Positions 15,606-25,951 are shown, numbered from the stretch's first letter. The stretch is DNA of 50,610 nt from Bacteroidaceae bacterium (GCA_024398715.1 JAKSIP010000014.1:1-50610), one strand, 5' to 3'. Made by a program: numbers and translations. Notes: a model not told the origin generated them from the sequence alone.

Positions 15606-18600
15606 ATGAAAATTAAAGGCATAGCCAAACATATTCTATTGGCATTGGCATGTATTGTCCTGCTTGTTATTCTGACTGCAGGAGTTGCCCTATGGGTTGT
15701 TTTCAAATCCGATGCCACTGCAAAAACCATTAACAGGATTCTGTCTGAAAATGTCCCGGTATATGCCAATTTGGGAAATGTTGGCTTGTCTCTAAAATCA
15801 GTATATCCGTTTTTTGCCCTGCATGTTGAAGATATATTGGTGAAAGAAGATGCCTCAGCATCAGATACCATAGCATTCATTGATTATCTTGATTTGATGG
15901 CCAATCTGAAAATGTTTCTTGACACCAGACAGATTTCCGTACAGAAACTGTGGCTTGGACCGTCAGTTTGCAATATAGACTTGGCATTGTTGCAGGAAAA
16001 ATTTTCAGGTGGTGAAGAAAAGGAGAAATCTTCTGTATCGGATGACCTGTATGCGGATCTGGCATTGTTCAAGTGGGAAAGTGTGGATCTGCTGTTGAAG
16101 GCGGAAAATGATTCGTCATGTGAACTGGATTTGAGGGATATGTCAATAACCCTGAACGGCAGTCTGAAGCATGATACCATCAATGCAAGTACAAAAATCT
16201 CCATACCCTACGTTTCATATGGAGAATCTGTTGTACATGACTTTGCCGCCGATGCCGATATCAATATGGCAGGCGGTGCTGTAGAGTGCAGATTGTCTGT
16301 AACAGGCGGTGAAACAAGTGCCTGTCTGGATACAATATCGGCATCTTTTGATGATATGTCCTCTTTCATTGCCGCCACCTATAACATGGCAGACAGACAT
16401 CTGTCAGCAAATACCGTATTCAACTCACATTCTCTCAAGACAAAGCTTGGTGGTATGGCTTATGCCCAAGCTGACAAAATTGATATTGTCTGTGACCGGG
16501 TAGATGCAGTCTTGTCAGATTCCATCGATATCTTTATGAAAATCTCTGTCAATGCTGATAGACTGAAAGCCGATATATCTGCAGGTGGTGCAGATGTCAA
16601 TGCACTGTGCAATGCTTTCTATTTCAACTCATCTGTCAGCGCATATGATAATTTCTCCAGAATTACAGCCAATCCTGAATTGGATTTTGATAGAATCACT
16701 GCAGATTATAACGGAGAACGTTATGCCAATTCCATACCGTTGGATTTATCGGCTCTGGTAGAACTGGATGATTCTCTTTTTACGGTAGAAAATCTCAATC
16801 TGTTTCTTGATGGGAACAGAATTGATGCAATGGTAACCGGAAGTCTGAAACCGTCATTATTTGCCTATGCCGCCCTTTCTTTCAAAGATATTGATATTGA
16901 AAAATTGCTTTCACTTGTTCCTGATTGCTACAGAAACAGTCTGGAAGGTATTACGGCATCGGGGTGTGTAAGTCTGAATGCGGATACGTATATATCCCAA
17001 AATGATAACGGATTTTCCATTGAACCGCAGAATGCTCTTGTTTCATTGATGGATTTCAGAGGGGGGTACAATGATTTTATCGATGCCGACGGCCATTTTT
17101 TCTCAGTCAATGTGGTCTTTCCGGGTTATATGAACAATCTGGATGCAATTTTGATAAAAACCCAGTCAAAGGGGTCACGGGCCGATGTGAATCTTTCGGG
17201 TTCAATGCTTAAAGCAGACATTGACTCATTGAATGCATATTTCTATATCTATGATATTATGAATGTTATGGATATGCCCCGTTTTGAGAGCTATGCATAT
17301 ATGACAGAATCAAAGATTTCTTTTGATACAATCAGTGCTGAATATGATCAGAGTTCGATTGCTCTTGATATATATGATCCGTTCGGAGAACCAAGCGGAT
17401 ATGTTGATACGTATTTTGATGGATTTTCCGGTTCTTACGGTCAGGATTTGAGCGGTTCGTTCAAGCATTTGGGAACACAGATTGATTTCTATTGCGATAA
17501 AAGCCAGAATGACGCTCTTTTGCGTTGGAATCCCTACATTACAACCATACTCGAGCAGGCAAACGTAAATTACAGATCAATACCGGTAAAACTTGAAAAG
17601 ACCGATTTTGATTTCAATTTGGGCACTTTCGATATCTATAGCGCAAAAGTGGACGTAGGACGCTCAGATTTGAACCTTACCGGACACATAGAGAATCTTG
17701 GTGATTTCCTGCGCGGCAAGGATACTTTGTGCGGAAATCTGGATATAAGGTCAAATGTGGTGGATCTCAGTCAGATTATGGTTCTGACAGATTATATGAA
17801 CAGCAATCAGGATACAGTATCCACTGCAAGTGTTGATTCTGTTATGGAATCGGAATATAAAGGTCCTTATATTGTGCCGCAGCTTGTGAATCTGTCTTTG
17901 CATACCGCAGTCGATACCATTATATTCAATAACGGAATTTTCAATGACATCAATGGCGATATAACATTCCATAACGGGTCTTTGATTCTTCAGGAGATGG
18001 GCTTCTCTTCCGATGCCGCCAAAATGCTGCTTACCGCCAAATACCGTACTCCAGACAGGAATGACCTGTTTGCTGCTCTGGATTTTCATCTGCTTGACAT
18101 ACAGATTGACAAACTTGTTGACCTTATTCCTGCAGTTGATTCCGTTATGCCTATGCTGAAAAGTTTTGATGGCGTGGCACAATTCCATCTTGCCGTCGAG
18201 AGCAGTTTTGACAGTCTCTATATGCCTAAATTCCCAACTGCAATCGGAGCCATGGCAATTGAAGGGAAAGACCTTGTTGTTATGGACAATGATGTTTTCA
18301 AAACTATCAAGAAACGTCTTCTGATGAGCAGAAAAGCTGAGAACAGAATTGACAGCCTGAATGTTGAAATGCAGCTGTTGCGCAATAGGGTGGATTTGTA
18401 TCCGTTCCTTTTGAAAATGGACAGGTATCAGGCAGTACTTGGCGGAAGACATAATATCAATAAGGATTTGGACTGCCGGTATCATGTATCCCTTACAAAG
18501 TCTCCGCTTCCGTTCAGACTTGGTGTGACGGTTAAGGGCTCAATAAACGATATTGTTGCCAAACCGTTGAAACATATCAGATTGTCAAAATGCGAATATA

Positions 18601-18701
18601 AAAAACTGTATGTTCCGCAACGCCGTAATCTTACCGATGAACGTGTGCTGATGATGAAACAGGATATTCTGAATACGTTGAGAAACAGTGTGGACAATTG
18701 A
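15606..18701 (+). CDS. AsmA/TamB-like envelope protein
   Basis: A 1031-residue protein with a single N-terminal membrane helix (about residues 8-33) and a very long periplasmic part made of repeating beta strands. N-terminal TAKTINRILSENVPVYANLGNVGLSL is the start typical of AsmA-like proteins, where a new membrane anchor leads into the YhdP/TamB/AsmA bridge fold. Such proteins are thought to carry phospholipids between inner and outer membranes. The extreme C-terminus (GVTVKGSINDIVAKPLKHIRLSKCEY) also fits AsmA-like family ends. It lies 9 bases after the lipoprotein gene and ends 5 bases from the convergent DUF2752 gene. Confidence 0.82.
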   Translation: MKIKGIAKHILLALACIVLLVILTAGVALWVVFKSDATAKTINRILSENVPVYANLGNVGLSLKSVYPFFALHVEDILVKEDASASDTIAFIDYLDLMANLKMFLDTRQISVQKLWLGPSVCNIDLALLQEKFSGGEEKEKSSVSDDLYADLALFKWESVDLLLKAENDSSCELDLRDMSITLNGSLKHDTINASTKISIPYVSYGESVVHDFAADADINMAGGAVECRLSVTGGETSACLDTISASFDDMSSFIAATYNMADRHLSANTVFNSHSLKTKLGGMAYAQADKIDIVCDRVDAVLSDSIDIFMKISVNADRLKADISAGGADVNALCNAFYFNSSVSAYDNFSRITANPELDFDRITADYNGERYANSIPLDLSALVELDDSLFTVENLNLFLDGNRIDAMVTGSLKPSLFAYAALSFKDIDIEKLLSLVPDCYRNSLEGITASGCVSLNADTYISQNDNGFSIEPQNALVSLMDFRGGYNDFIDADGHFFSVNVVFPGYMNNLDAILIKTQSKGSRADVNLSGSMLKADIDSLNAYFYIYDIMNVMDMPRFESYAYMTESKISFDTISAEYDQSSIALDIYDPFGEPSGYVDTYFDGFSGSYGQDLSGSFKHLGTQIDFYCDKSQNDALLRWNPYITTILEQANVNYRSIPVKLEKTDFDFNLGTFDIYSAKVDVGRSDLNLTGHIENLGDFLRGKDTLCGNLDIRSNVVDLSQIMVLTDYMNSNQDTVSTASVDSVMESEYKGPYIVPQLVNLSLHTAVDTIIFNNGIFNDINGDITFHNGSLILQEMGFSSDAAKMLLTAKYRTPDRNDLFAALDFHLLDIQIDKLVDLIPAVDSVMPMLKSFDGVAQFHLAVESSFDSLYMPKFPTAIGAMAIEGKDLVVMDNDVFKTIKKRLLMSRKAENRIDSLNVEMQLLRNRVDLYPFLLKMDRYQAVLGGRHNINKDLDCRYHVSLTKSPLPFRLGVTVKGSINDIVAKPLKHIRLSKCEYKKLYVPQRRNLTDERVLMMKQDILNTLRNSVDN

Positions 18702-18706
18702 TTGTT

Positions 18707-19105
18707 TCAGAAGCCGCAAATGTTTCTGAAAACCGTAAACATAACGGTTATTACCCCTATTGTGATCACAACAGGCAGACTGAACGATATTTTGTACAGT
18801 TTCTGCCATTTGGCATTCCTGTTCTTGAAAACAGACACAACCGTTCCATATACAATGAAAGGCAGTGCGCACAGGAACAGTGCGTTGTTCTTGAATGCCT
18901 GCATTATTTCTCCGTTCAGCAGATAGTGCAGACAGCGTTGTGTTCCGCATCCCGGACATTTATATCCTGTTAAGGAATGGAATATGCATGCAGGAAAGAA
19001 ACTGTTCTCTTCCGGATTAAAGAAATGGTACACAAATACCGCTGCAATAACAAGAAACAGAATCACAAAAGCTTTTGTGACAATCTTTTTATTGCAAGGT
19101 GACAT
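18707..19105 (-). CDS. DUF2752 membrane protein
   Basis: A 132-residue membrane protein with three predicted helices (about 10-27, 75-92 and 107-125). The signature CPGCGTQRCLHYLLNGEIMQAFKNN, centred at about residues 50-75, is diagnostic of DUF2752, whose function is unknown. The paired cysteines suggest metal or redox chemistry at the membrane face, which is inference. Its start lies 14 bases after the BamA/TamA-like gene, so the two are probably cotranscribed. Confidence 0.85.
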   Translation of the reverse strand: MSPCNKKIVTKAFVILFLVIAAVFVYHFFNPEENSFFPACIFHSLTGYKCPGCGTQRCLHYLLNGEIMQAFKNNALFLCALPFIVYGTVVSVFKNRNAKWQKLYKISFSLPVVITIGVITVMFTVFRNICGF

Positions 19106-19119
19106 TACAGGCTCAGTTC

Positions 19120-20418
19120 TTAGAAAATGTAGTTTATCTGAATAATGGAATTCAATTTTCCTCCGTCCTGTTCACGCAATGCCTTGGCAAGCTCAAAACT
19201 GATTATGAAATTGTAGTTCATACAAAGTTTCAGACCTGCACCGGTACTGTAGTGCAACTTTTGTTCTGTGTCGGCAATCAGAGGATATGTACCCAGTGCT
19301 GCGGCACTGAGCATCTGGTCTTTGTGGTATGTCTGTGTAATATAACCCATATCAAAGAATGCGTTTGCAGCAACATACCAGTATTGTTTTATCAGACGGA
19401 AATCAAACAGTCTGACTCTGAACTCAAAGTTTGCCCATGCTACTCCCAGTGCTGTAAGACGGTTGCGGTACATACCTCTGATTGTGTTCTGGCTTCCAAT
19501 ACCGTCAGTGCGGACCTGACGGAAGTAGGATGTGTAGACATTGTTCAATGCATACCATGGCGTTTCGCCAGCCAGATTACCCTGATATGCCAGGCGGTAT
19601 GCAAAAACAAGGCGGTTCTTTACCAATGATATGTACTGGCGCCAGTGTGCCATCACATTCAGATATCCGGGGTTGTTTTTCCCGATAAACGAACCGATCA
19701 GAATGAGTTCCGCACAAACACCCTTGTTTGGCGCTGCCTCGTGGTCTCTTGTGTCAAACACCAATCCTGCTTTGATATCAAGCATGTTTCCACCGTTCTT
19801 CTGATTCTCCGGAATGATACCTGCGTTGACATATTTCCTGTATACGCTGTTTGCATCGGCAAGCGCATTGTCAGCACCTTTGCAATCCTCTATTCTATAG
19901 TTGAAGAAATTGAGTCCTGCAACCCATTTCAGACGGGAATCATCGGAACCTATGGGCCCTTGGAAATCCACTATCGCGCGGAACATATTCTTGCGGATGT
20001 GGTATGTCTCCTTGAATTTGCCCAATTCTGGGTCAAAGACAGCCATATCTCCATTGAAACCATAAAAATCATTCATGGTGTCGGGTATATAAGACACTGC
20101 TGTAGAGAATCTGATTCCAGGAATAAGGAATTGGGAATCATAGAACATATGCAGGTTCATTGACCCTTTTGTATAGTAAGATACCTCAACATTGAACTTA
20201 TGATAGTACTTGGGAAATATTTTTCCGTCACCGTAGAAGTACATATCTGCCAGTGCACCAAGTTGGAGGCCGCGCTCGGTACTGTAACTGATTGCAGGCA
20301 AAGGACCGATATTGAACCCTGTTTTGATTTTTTTCTGACTGTCATTGGAGTCTTCTGCTCCAAAAACGAAATTTGCTGCAAGGACTGCAGCAATTACTAT
20401 GGAAAGAATACGTTTCAT
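19120..20418 (-). CDS. BamA/TamA-family outer-membrane barrel without POTRA domains
   Basis: A 432-residue protein with a Sec signal peptide (cleavage near FVFGAED) and alternating hydrophobic strands ending in IIQINYIF, a typical outer-membrane C-terminal aromatic. The segment IGSQNTIRGMYRNRL carries the (V/I)RG(Y/F)-type motif of the Omp85 L6 loop. There is no room for POTRA domains, so this is the short Bacteroidetes bacterial-surface-antigen type. It may be a transport or scaffold barrel; its substrate is unknown. It starts 32 bases after tRNA-His, with no promoter of its own that I can see, and a perfect 14-bp palindrome covers its start codon. Confidence 0.8.
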   Translation of the reverse strand: MKRILSIVIAAVLAANFVFGAEDSNDSQKKIKTGFNIGPLPAISYSTERGLQLGALADMYFYGDGKIFPKYYHKFNVEVSYYTKGSMNLHMFYDSQFLIPGIRFSTAVSYIPDTMNDFYGFNGDMAVFDPELGKFKETYHIRKNMFRAIVDFQGPIGSDDSRLKWVAGLNFFNYRIEDCKGADNALADANSVYRKYVNAGIIPENQKNGGNMLDIKAGLVFDTRDHEAAPNKGVCAELILIGSFIGKNNPGYLNVMAHWRQYISLVKNRLVFAYRLAYQGNLAGETPWYALNNVYTSYFRQVRTDGIGSQNTIRGMYRNRLTALGVAWANFEFRVRLFDFRLIKQYWYVAANAFFDMGYITQTYHKDQMLSAAALGTYPLIADTEQKLHYSTGAGLKLCMNYNFIISFELAKALREQDGGKLNSIIQINYIF

Positions 20419-20429
20419 AAGGCCTTATG
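20416..20429. promoter_or_regulatory. Perfect palindrome over the barrel-gene start codon
   Basis: CATAAGGCCTTATG is a 14-bp perfect palindrome that includes the start codon of the BamA/TamA-like gene. It could hold the start in a hairpin or bind a dimeric regulator; neither is shown. Confidence 0.35.
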
Positions 20430-20450
20430 AAAAATGTTCACTAAAAGGAG

Positions 20451-20525
20451 GGTGACAGGTGGGACTCGAACCCACGACATTCAGAACCACAATCTGACGC
20501 TCTAACCAACTGAACTACAGTCACC
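20451..20525 (-). tRNA. tRNA-His (anticodon GTG)
   Basis: Folds as a full cloverleaf on the minus strand: D stem GTTC/GAGC, anticodon arm TCAGA TTGTGGT TCTGA, and T arm GTGGG TTCGAGT CCCAC. The acceptor has 8 pairs counting the extra G-1 opposite C73 that marks histidine tRNAs, with one T-T mismatch at 6-67. CCA is not encoded. Confidence 0.96.
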
Positions 20526-20552
20526 ATGATATGCTTTCCCTTGAAAGCGGTG

Positions 20553-20583
20553 CAAAGGTAGGCTATTTTTTTGAATACTCAAA
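20553..20583 (-). promoter_or_regulatory. tRNA-His promoter
   Basis: TTTG (20580-20583), 19 bp, then TACCTTTG (20553-20560) on the minus strand, a full consensus match 28 bases upstream of the tRNA. Confidence 0.75.
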
Positions 20584-20593
20584 GAAATAGCCT
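20560..20593. terminator. Hairpin after folD, overlapping the tRNA-His promoter
   Basis: AGGCTATTT (20560-20568) pairs with AAATAGCCT (20585-20593), starting 9 bases past the folD stop. The T8 run (20596-20603) is on the plus-strand side. In the folD direction the T tract is missing, so termination there is less sure. Confidence 0.5.
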
Positions 20594-20602
20594 GCTTTTT
20601 TT

Positions 20603-21484
20603 TTACTTATAAATTGCTTTTTTACCTGCCAGAAGCGTATTGCGCATCAATGAGCAGATTGTCATTGGACCTACACCTCCGGGAACGGGAGTGATGTAAC
20701 TGCACTTTGGAGCAACTGTGTCAAACATGACATCGCCGCTAAGACGGAAACCTGACTTTTTAGTTGCATCAGGAACGCGTGTAGTACCTACATCAATAAT
20801 AACAGCCCCTTCCTTAACCATATCTGCGGTAACAAACCCCGGCTTACCCAAGGCAGCTACAATAATATCAGCACCAAGACACTCCTCTTTGATGTTTTTT
20901 GTGTGACTGTGACAAACTGTTACCGTGCAATCTCCCGGATTAGCTTTCTGCATCATCAGAGTTGCCATGGGCTTTCCTACAATGTTGCTTCGTCCAAGAA
21001 CTACACATTTTTTACCGCTTGTCTCAATATTGTAGCGGCGCAACAGTTCAACAATGCCGTTGGGAGTTGCACTGACAAAGCAGGGCAGACCAATGTTCAG
21101 ACGGCCAACATTGATAGGGTGGAACCCGTCAACGTCTTTTCTGTAGTCTATGGCCTCGATTACATGCTGTTCGTTGATATGTTTTGGTAACGGGAGCTGG
21201 ACAATGAATCCGTCAACATCGTTATCCTTGTTCAATTTGTCTACCTGTTCCAACAGCTGTTCTTCTGTAATATCAGCCTCAAATCTTATGAGTGTGGATT
21301 TGAAACCGCATTCGGCGCAGGCTTTGACTTTTGCTGCCACATACGTTTCGCTGCCACCGTCATGACCAACCAGTATGGCTGCCAGGTGCGGCTGCTTTTT
21401 ACCTTCTTCCAACATTTGAGCCACTTCTGCGGCAATCTCCTGCTTGATCTGTGCCGCTACGGCTTTTCCGTCAATTAGTTCCAT
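20603..21484 (-). CDS. folD: Methylenetetrahydrofolate dehydrogenase/cyclohydrolase
   Basis: A bifunctional 293-residue cytoplasmic enzyme that converts 5,10-methylene-THF to 10-formyl-THF with NADP. Motifs: the conserved VQLPLP segment, the Rossmann region [14 protein letters not shown], and the C-terminal [10 protein letters not shown] signature. The catalytic Lys region ([11 protein letters not shown]) is present. Length is normal. It starts one base after the ffh stop and is the last gene of hpt-adk-obgE-ffh-folD. Confidence 0.97.
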   Translation of the reverse strand: MELIDGKAVAAQIKQEIAAEVAQMLEEGKKQPHLAAILVGHDGGSETYVAAKVKACAECGFKSTLIRFEADITEEQLLEQVDKLNKDNDVDGFIVQLPLPKHINEQHVIEAIDYRKDVDGFHPINVGRLNIGLPCFVSATPNGIVELLRRYNIETSGKKCVVLGRSNIVGKPMATLMMQKANPGDCTVTVCHSHTKNIKEECLGADIIVAALGKPGFVTADMVKEGAVIIDVGTTRVPDATKKSGFRLSGDVMFDTVAPKCSYITPVPGGVGPMTICSLMRNTLLAGKKAIYK

Positions 21485-21485
21485 A

Positions 21486-22814
21486 TTATTTTCTTAACAT
21501 ATTCATCATACCAGGCAATTTGTTGTTGGCAACGGTATGCATCATCTTGCGTGCACTGTCAAATTGCTTCAACATGCGGTTAACCTCTGCCATGGTGTTC
21601 CCACTTCCACGTGCAATGCGCTCCTTGCGGCTTTGGCTCTTGTTCAGAAGGTCAGGGTTTGAACGCTCTGCCGGAGTCATGGAGTAAATCATAGACTCAA
21701 AACCTTTGAATGCATCGTTGTCAATATCCAGATCTTTTGTCAGTTTTCCCATACCCGGAATCATGCCTACAAGATCTTTCAGATTGCCCATCTTCTTTAT
21801 CTGTGCTATCTGGCCAAGAAAATCGTTGAAATCAAACTTGTTCTTAGCCATCTTTTTCTGAAGGCGTTTTGCTTCTTCCTCATCGAACTGCTCCTGAGCG
21901 CGCTCAACAAATGAAACAATATCGCCCATACCCAGAATACGGTCTGCCATACGTTCCGGATGGAACTGGTCAAACGCATCCATCTTTTCTCCGGTACCTA
22001 CAAATTTGATAGGCTTGTCAACAACAGACCTGATACTCAAAGCGGCACCGCCTCGTGTATCACCGTCAAGCTTTGTAAGAATGACACCGGAAAAATCCAG
22101 TCTTTCATTGAATTCACGTGCCGTATTTACGGCATCCTGACCGGTCATGGCATCGACAACAAACAGAATCTCGCTTGGATTGACTGCTTTTTTGATGGCT
22201 TCAATCTCGTCCATCATCATCTGGTCAACGGCAAGGCGGCCTGCGGTATCTATGATTACAACGTCGCAACCTTTGATACGGGCCTCTTTTATTGCGTTCT
22301 GGGCAATTTCAATGGGATTCCTGTTTCCTTCCTCGGAATAAACAGGAACGGTAATCTGCTCTCCCAGTACTTTCAACTGGTCTATTGCGGCCGGACGGTA
22401 AACATCGCAGGCTGCAAGCATGGGCCTTTTGCCACGCTTTGTCTTGAGCAGGCAGGCAAGTTTGGCAGAGAATGTTGTTTTACCGGAACCCTGCAGACCG
22501 GACATAAGAATGATGGCAGGTGCTCCCTGTATATTTATATCTGCGGTCTGGCCGCCCATAAGAAGAGCCAGCTCGTCATGAACAATCTTGATCATGAGCT
22601 GTCCCGGGCGCACTGCCGTAAGAACGTTCTGGCCAAGAGCCTTCTCTTTTACGGAGTCAGTGAATGTTTTGGCAACCTTGTAGTTGACATCGGCATCCAA
22701 AAGAGCTTTCCTGACATCTTTCAGAGTTTCGGCAACGTTAACCTCCGTAATCTTGCCTTCACCTTTCAGTATCTTGAATGAGCGTTCTAATCTTTCCGAT
22801 AAATTTTCAAACAT
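21486..22814 (-). CDS. ffh: Signal recognition particle protein (SRP54)
   Basis: A 442-residue SRP GTPase that, with SRP RNA and FtsY, targets nascent membrane proteins. N domain residues 1-90. The G domain carries the P loop [21 protein letters not shown], and [14 protein letters not shown]. The methionine-rich M domain (about 325-442) has [21 protein letters not shown], the RNA-binding helix. Start ATG 22814, 5 bases after the obgE stop. No SRP RNA gene is seen in the window. Confidence 0.98.
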   Translation of the reverse strand: MFENLSERLERSFKILKGEGKITEVNVAETLKDVRKALLDADVNYKVAKTFTDSVKEKALGQNVLTAVRPGQLMIKIVHDELALLMGGQTADINIQGAPAIILMSGLQGSGKTTFSAKLACLLKTKRGKRPMLAACDVYRPAAIDQLKVLGEQITVPVYSEEGNRNPIEIAQNAIKEARIKGCDVVIIDTAGRLAVDQMMMDEIEAIKKAVNPSEILFVVDAMTGQDAVNTAREFNERLDFSGVILTKLDGDTRGGAALSIRSVVDKPIKFVGTGEKMDAFDQFHPERMADRILGMGDIVSFVERAQEQFDEEEAKRLQKKMAKNKFDFNDFLGQIAQIKKMGNLKDLVGMIPGMGKLTKDLDIDNDAFKGFESMIYSMTPAERSNPDLLNKSQSRKERIARGSGNTMAEVNRMLKQFDSARKMMHTVANNKLPGMMNMLRK

Positions 22815-22819
22815 ATTAT

Positions 22820-23992
22820 TTAATCTTCAAATTCAATTTCAATGTCGTCTTCCGGCGCATCTTCAATATCTGCGTCTTCTACATATTCATACTCAAAGTC
22901 CTCTGCGCCGGCATCGAGCATTTCCTGATGTAAGGCAGCGGGATCTTTTGACTGATGTACAAGACCTTCGGCAGAGGCATTGCGGATTATGCGGTTGCTC
23001 TCTTTTGAAAGTTCTGCCCAAAGCAGATTCTTGAGCACATCCAGTCCCATTTGTGCTACAGAAGATATGAATACATGCGGAATACCTTCCGGCAACGTCT
23101 GTTCAAGCATGTCCTGCAGTTCAGGATCAATCAAATCACATTTGGTTATTGCCAGAATGCGCTGTTTGTCAAGCATCTGCGGATTGAACTTTGTGAGTTC
23201 TCCCAAGAGAATGTCATATTCCGCCCTGATGTTGTCAGTGTCTGCGGGTATCATGAACAGCAGCAGCGAATTGCGCTCGATATGCCGCAGGAAACGCAAC
23301 CCAAGACCTTTGCCCTGACTTGCCCCTTCTATTATTCCAGGAATGTCTGCCATTACAAAAGACTTACCTTCATGGTAGGAGACTATTCCCAGGTTGGGCT
23401 CAAGTGTAGTGAAAGGGTAGTTGGCTATCTTTGGTTTTGCGGCTGAAACCGATGCCAATAACGTGGATTTGCCTGCATTGGGGAAACCAACCAGTCCTAC
23501 ATCGGCAAGGAGTTTCAATTCGAGAATGACCATCATCTCCTGCGCAGGTTCACCCGGTTGCGCAAATCGCGGAGCTTGTCTTGTTGCGGTTCTGAAATTC
23601 CAGTTACCCAGACCGCCGCGTCCACCCTTCAGCAGGACTACTTCCTGGCCGTGATCGGTAACATCGCATATATATTCGCCGGTTTCGGCGTTGTAGGCAA
23701 CAGTTCCGCACGGAACTTCAATAACAATATCCTTACCTGCTTTTCCGTAGCATTTGTTACTGCCTCCGTTTTCTCCGTTTTCGGCCATGGCATGGCGCTG
23801 ATAGCGCAAATGCAACAGTGTCCAGTAATTTCTGTTACCTTTCAGTATAACACTGCCGCCATCTCCGCCATCTCCGCCATCGGGTCCTCCGTTCGGTATG
23901 TATTTTGTACGTCTCAGGTGAGCGCTTCCGCGTCCTCCCTTACCCGATCTGCAGAAAATTTTTACGTAATCTACAAAGTTTGATTCTGGCAT
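22820..23992 (-). CDS. obgE: Obg GTPase
   Basis: A 390-residue GTPase of 50S ribosome assembly and growth control. Residues 1-158 form the glycine-rich Obg fold ([29 protein letters not shown]). The G domain has [23 protein letters not shown] and TKCD. The C-terminus is a short acidic tail rich in Asp and Glu, where some homologues carry an OCT domain. Its first 22 bp overlap the end of adk, so the two are translationally linked. Confidence 0.97.
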   Translation of the reverse strand: MPESNFVDYVKIFCRSGKGGRGSAHLRRTKYIPNGGPDGGDGGDGGSVILKGNRNYWTLLHLRYQRHAMAENGENGGSNKCYGKAGKDIVIEVPCGTVAYNAETGEYICDVTDHGQEVVLLKGGRGGLGNWNFRTATRQAPRFAQPGEPAQEMMVILELKLLADVGLVGFPNAGKSTLLASVSAAKPKIANYPFTTLEPNLGIVSYHEGKSFVMADIPGIIEGASQGKGLGLRFLRHIERNSLLLFMIPADTDNIRAEYDILLGELTKFNPQMLDKQRILAITKCDLIDPELQDMLEQTLPEGIPHVFISSVAQMGLDVLKNLLWAELSKESNRIIRNASAEGLVHQSKDPAALHQEMLDAGAEDFEYEYVEDADIEDAPEDDIEIEFED

Positions 23993-24558
23993 AGTTCATC
24001 AAGTTTGGCAATTATTTCGCCAATCATGATTTCTTTTGAACCTTTGTAATAAAAATTGTACAGGACACCAAGTTTGTTGAACCATTCAATAAGAGGTGAT
24101 GTCTGCTTGTAATATACCTCAAAGCGCTTTTTGATTGTTTCTTCGTTATCGTCTGCACGGCCTTCAATTGTAGCGCGGTTAAGCAGACGGCGCAAAAGTT
24201 CTTCTTCTGTAACGTTAAGATTGAGTGTTGCTGTGATTTCTTCACCGCGTTCTTTGAACATTGACTGCAAAGCTTCTGCCTGAGCTATTGTACGTGGAAA
24301 ACCGTCAAAAATAACACCTTTGCTGCCTTTCTTTGAATCGTAGGTTTTTGCAAGGATACCTATCATGAGCTCGTCTGGAATAAGCTGACCCTGATTCATG
24401 TATTCCTGGGCAATTTTGCCAAGCTCGCTGCCTGCAGCTATTTCTGCACGAAGAACTGAACCTGTGGAAATGTGCTCAAAACCGAATTTTTCAACAATGG
24501 CGGCACTGTATGTACCTTTGCCGGATCCCGGTGCTCCAAATATTACAATGTTAATCAT
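23971..24558 (-). CDS. adk: Adenylate kinase
   Basis: A 195-residue cytoplasmic enzyme that interconverts ATP + AMP and 2 ADP. P loop [11 protein letters not shown] at 8-18, AMP site [25 protein letters not shown], and a short-type LID ([19 protein letters not shown]) without zinc cysteines. The C-terminal YKGSKEIM region is normal for Bacteroidota. It starts 35 bases after hpt and overlaps obgE by 22 bp. Confidence 0.97.
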   Translation of the reverse strand: MINIVIFGAPGSGKGTYSAAIVEKFGFEHISTGSVLRAEIAAGSELGKIAQEYMNQGQLIPDELMIGILAKTYDSKKGSKGVIFDGFPRTIAQAEALQSMFKERGEEITATLNLNVTEEELLRRLLNRATIEGRADDNEETIKKRFEVYYKQTSPLIEWFNKLGVLYNFYYKGSKEIMIGEIIAKLDELCQNQTL

Positions 24559-24593
24559 TTGAATTGTTTATTTATGTTTTATAATTGTGTATA

Positions 24594-25136
24594 TCAATTG
24601 TTTACAATCTTATAAATATCTTTCAGGTTACGTCCGTAACCTTTATAATCAAGGCCGTGTCCCACAATAAAGTCATTCTCCAGTTCCATGGCCCAATAGT
24701 CAACTTTAATATTGGCTTTTAATGCGGCCGGTTTGAAGAACAGTGCACATGTCCGTATGCTTGCCGGATTCTTGCTTCTGATAATGTTGGTCACGTGCTC
24801 CATTGTAAGTCCGGTTTCAATAATGTCATCAACAATAACAACATTCCGGCCTTCCAGATTTTCTGTTACACCTATCAGGTCTTTCACTTTACCGGTGGTC
24901 TCCGTACCGCCACAGTATGACGACAGTTTTGCAAAACTGATCTGAAGTGGAAATTCCAGTCTGTAGGCCAGATCAGCGGCAAACATGAATGAACCGTTCA
25001 GAAGAAAAATGAAAATAGGTGAAGAGTCCTTGAGATCTTTGGAAATACAATCTGCCAACTGATTTATTGCGGAATCAATTGTCTCTTTTGAGATACATGT
25101 CTCAAATTGCTTGTCACATATTGTAATTAGCCCCAT
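24594..25136 (-). CDS. hpt: Hypoxanthine phosphoribosyltransferase
   Basis: A 180-residue purine-salvage enzyme that makes IMP (and probably GMP) from PRPP and the base. The PRPP loop VVIVDDIIETGLTM is clear. FLLNGSFMFAADL near the N-terminus and DFIVGHGLDYKGYGRN near the end complete the active site. The frame is open 9 codons further up, but ATG 25136 (MGLITICDK) gives the family length and sits 26 bases after a strong -7 box. First gene of the hpt-adk-obgE-ffh-folD operon. Confidence 0.95.
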   Translation of the reverse strand: MGLITICDKQFETCISKETIDSAINQLADCISKDLKDSSPIFIFLLNGSFMFAADLAYRLEFPLQISFAKLSSYCGGTETTGKVKDLIGVTENLEGRNVVIVDDIIETGLTMEHVTNIIRSKNPASIRTCALFFKPAALKANIKVDYWAMELENDFIVGHGLDYKGYGRNLKDIYKIVNN

Positions 25137-25162
25137 TTGGAGTATTCTTTCGAAAAATCGCA

Positions 25163-25194
25163 CAAAGTTACTTTATTTTTGAAAAAAAATCAAA
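25163..25194 (-). promoter_or_regulatory. hpt operon promoter
   Basis: TTTG (25191-25194), 20 bp, TAACTTTG (25163-25170) on the minus strand; a full match to the Bacteroidota consensus. Confidence 0.8.
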
Positions 25195-25312
25195 TATACT
25201 TTTAACTTTTTGACGCTACGAAACTATTTATTGTGTATGTGTAAAGAGGCATATTGTATTATATGTGTTGTTGGACTTAGTATTCACTTATATAACTTAA
25301 TTACAAAAGATT

Positions 25313-25951
25313 ATGAAATTTAGAAATTTGTTTTTGATGGCATTTGCTGCAGTGTCTTCATTTGCAGTTGCTCAGGATGCAAAAGAACCGGAAGCTATTT
25401 ACGCTTGCAAATCCGGTATTGTTACAATGGAAATGGATATGATGGGTAATAAAATCGTTACTCAGACATATTTTGACGATTTCGGTCGTAAAACTGCAAC
25501 TGTCAATGATTTCGGCGGAATGAAAAGCCGTTCTATCGTTATCAACGGTGAAACCATCATGGTAAACGACGAGCAGAAAACTGCTACAAAATTCCCTGCA
25601 GGTATGGGTGGCTTTGGCGGTAACCGCAATTCTGTAAACTTTACAAAGCTTACAAAAGAGGTTATGGATGCCAACAAAATCAAAGAGGTAGGCAAAGAAA
25701 AAATAGCTGACAAAGAGTGCACAGTTTACGAGATGGAAGTTGCCGGTATGATGGGTGGCACCCAGAAAACAAAAGTATGGATTTACAAAGGCATTACTTT
25801 GAAGTCTTCTACAGAATCTGACTTTGGTACAATGGAACAGGTTTGCTCAAAATTCGAGGAGAATGTAGAAATCCAGGCTAGCATGTTTACTCTTCCTGAA
25901 GGTGTTGAACCACAGGAAATGGATATGAATATGTTTGGTGGCGGTTTCTAA
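25313..25951 (+). CDS. Secreted DUF4412-like protein, function unknown
   Basis: A 212-residue protein with a cleavable signal peptide (MKFRNLFLMAFAAVSSFAVAQ). The mature part is rich in Met and Gly (MEMDMMGNK, GMGGFGGN, C-terminal MFGGGF). It shows the pattern ...KEKIADKECTVYEMEV...KVWIYKGITLKSS..., which resembles the DUF4412 type of LolA-like periplasmic beta proteins; this is by pattern only. Single gene with its own terminator. A weak promoter-like pair (TTGG 25271, TAACTTAA 25293) lies upstream. The 25141-25312 spacer otherwise holds only the divergent hpt promoter. Confidence 0.75.
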   Translation: MKFRNLFLMAFAAVSSFAVAQDAKEPEAIYACKSGIVTMEMDMMGNKIVTQTYFDDFGRKTATVNDFGGMKSRSIVINGETIMVNDEQKTATKFPAGMGGFGGNRNSVNFTKLTKEVMDANKIKEVGKEKIADKECTVYEMEVAGMMGGTQKTKVWIYKGITLKSSTESDFGTMEQVCSKFEENVEIQASMFTLPEGVEPQEMDMNMFGGGF

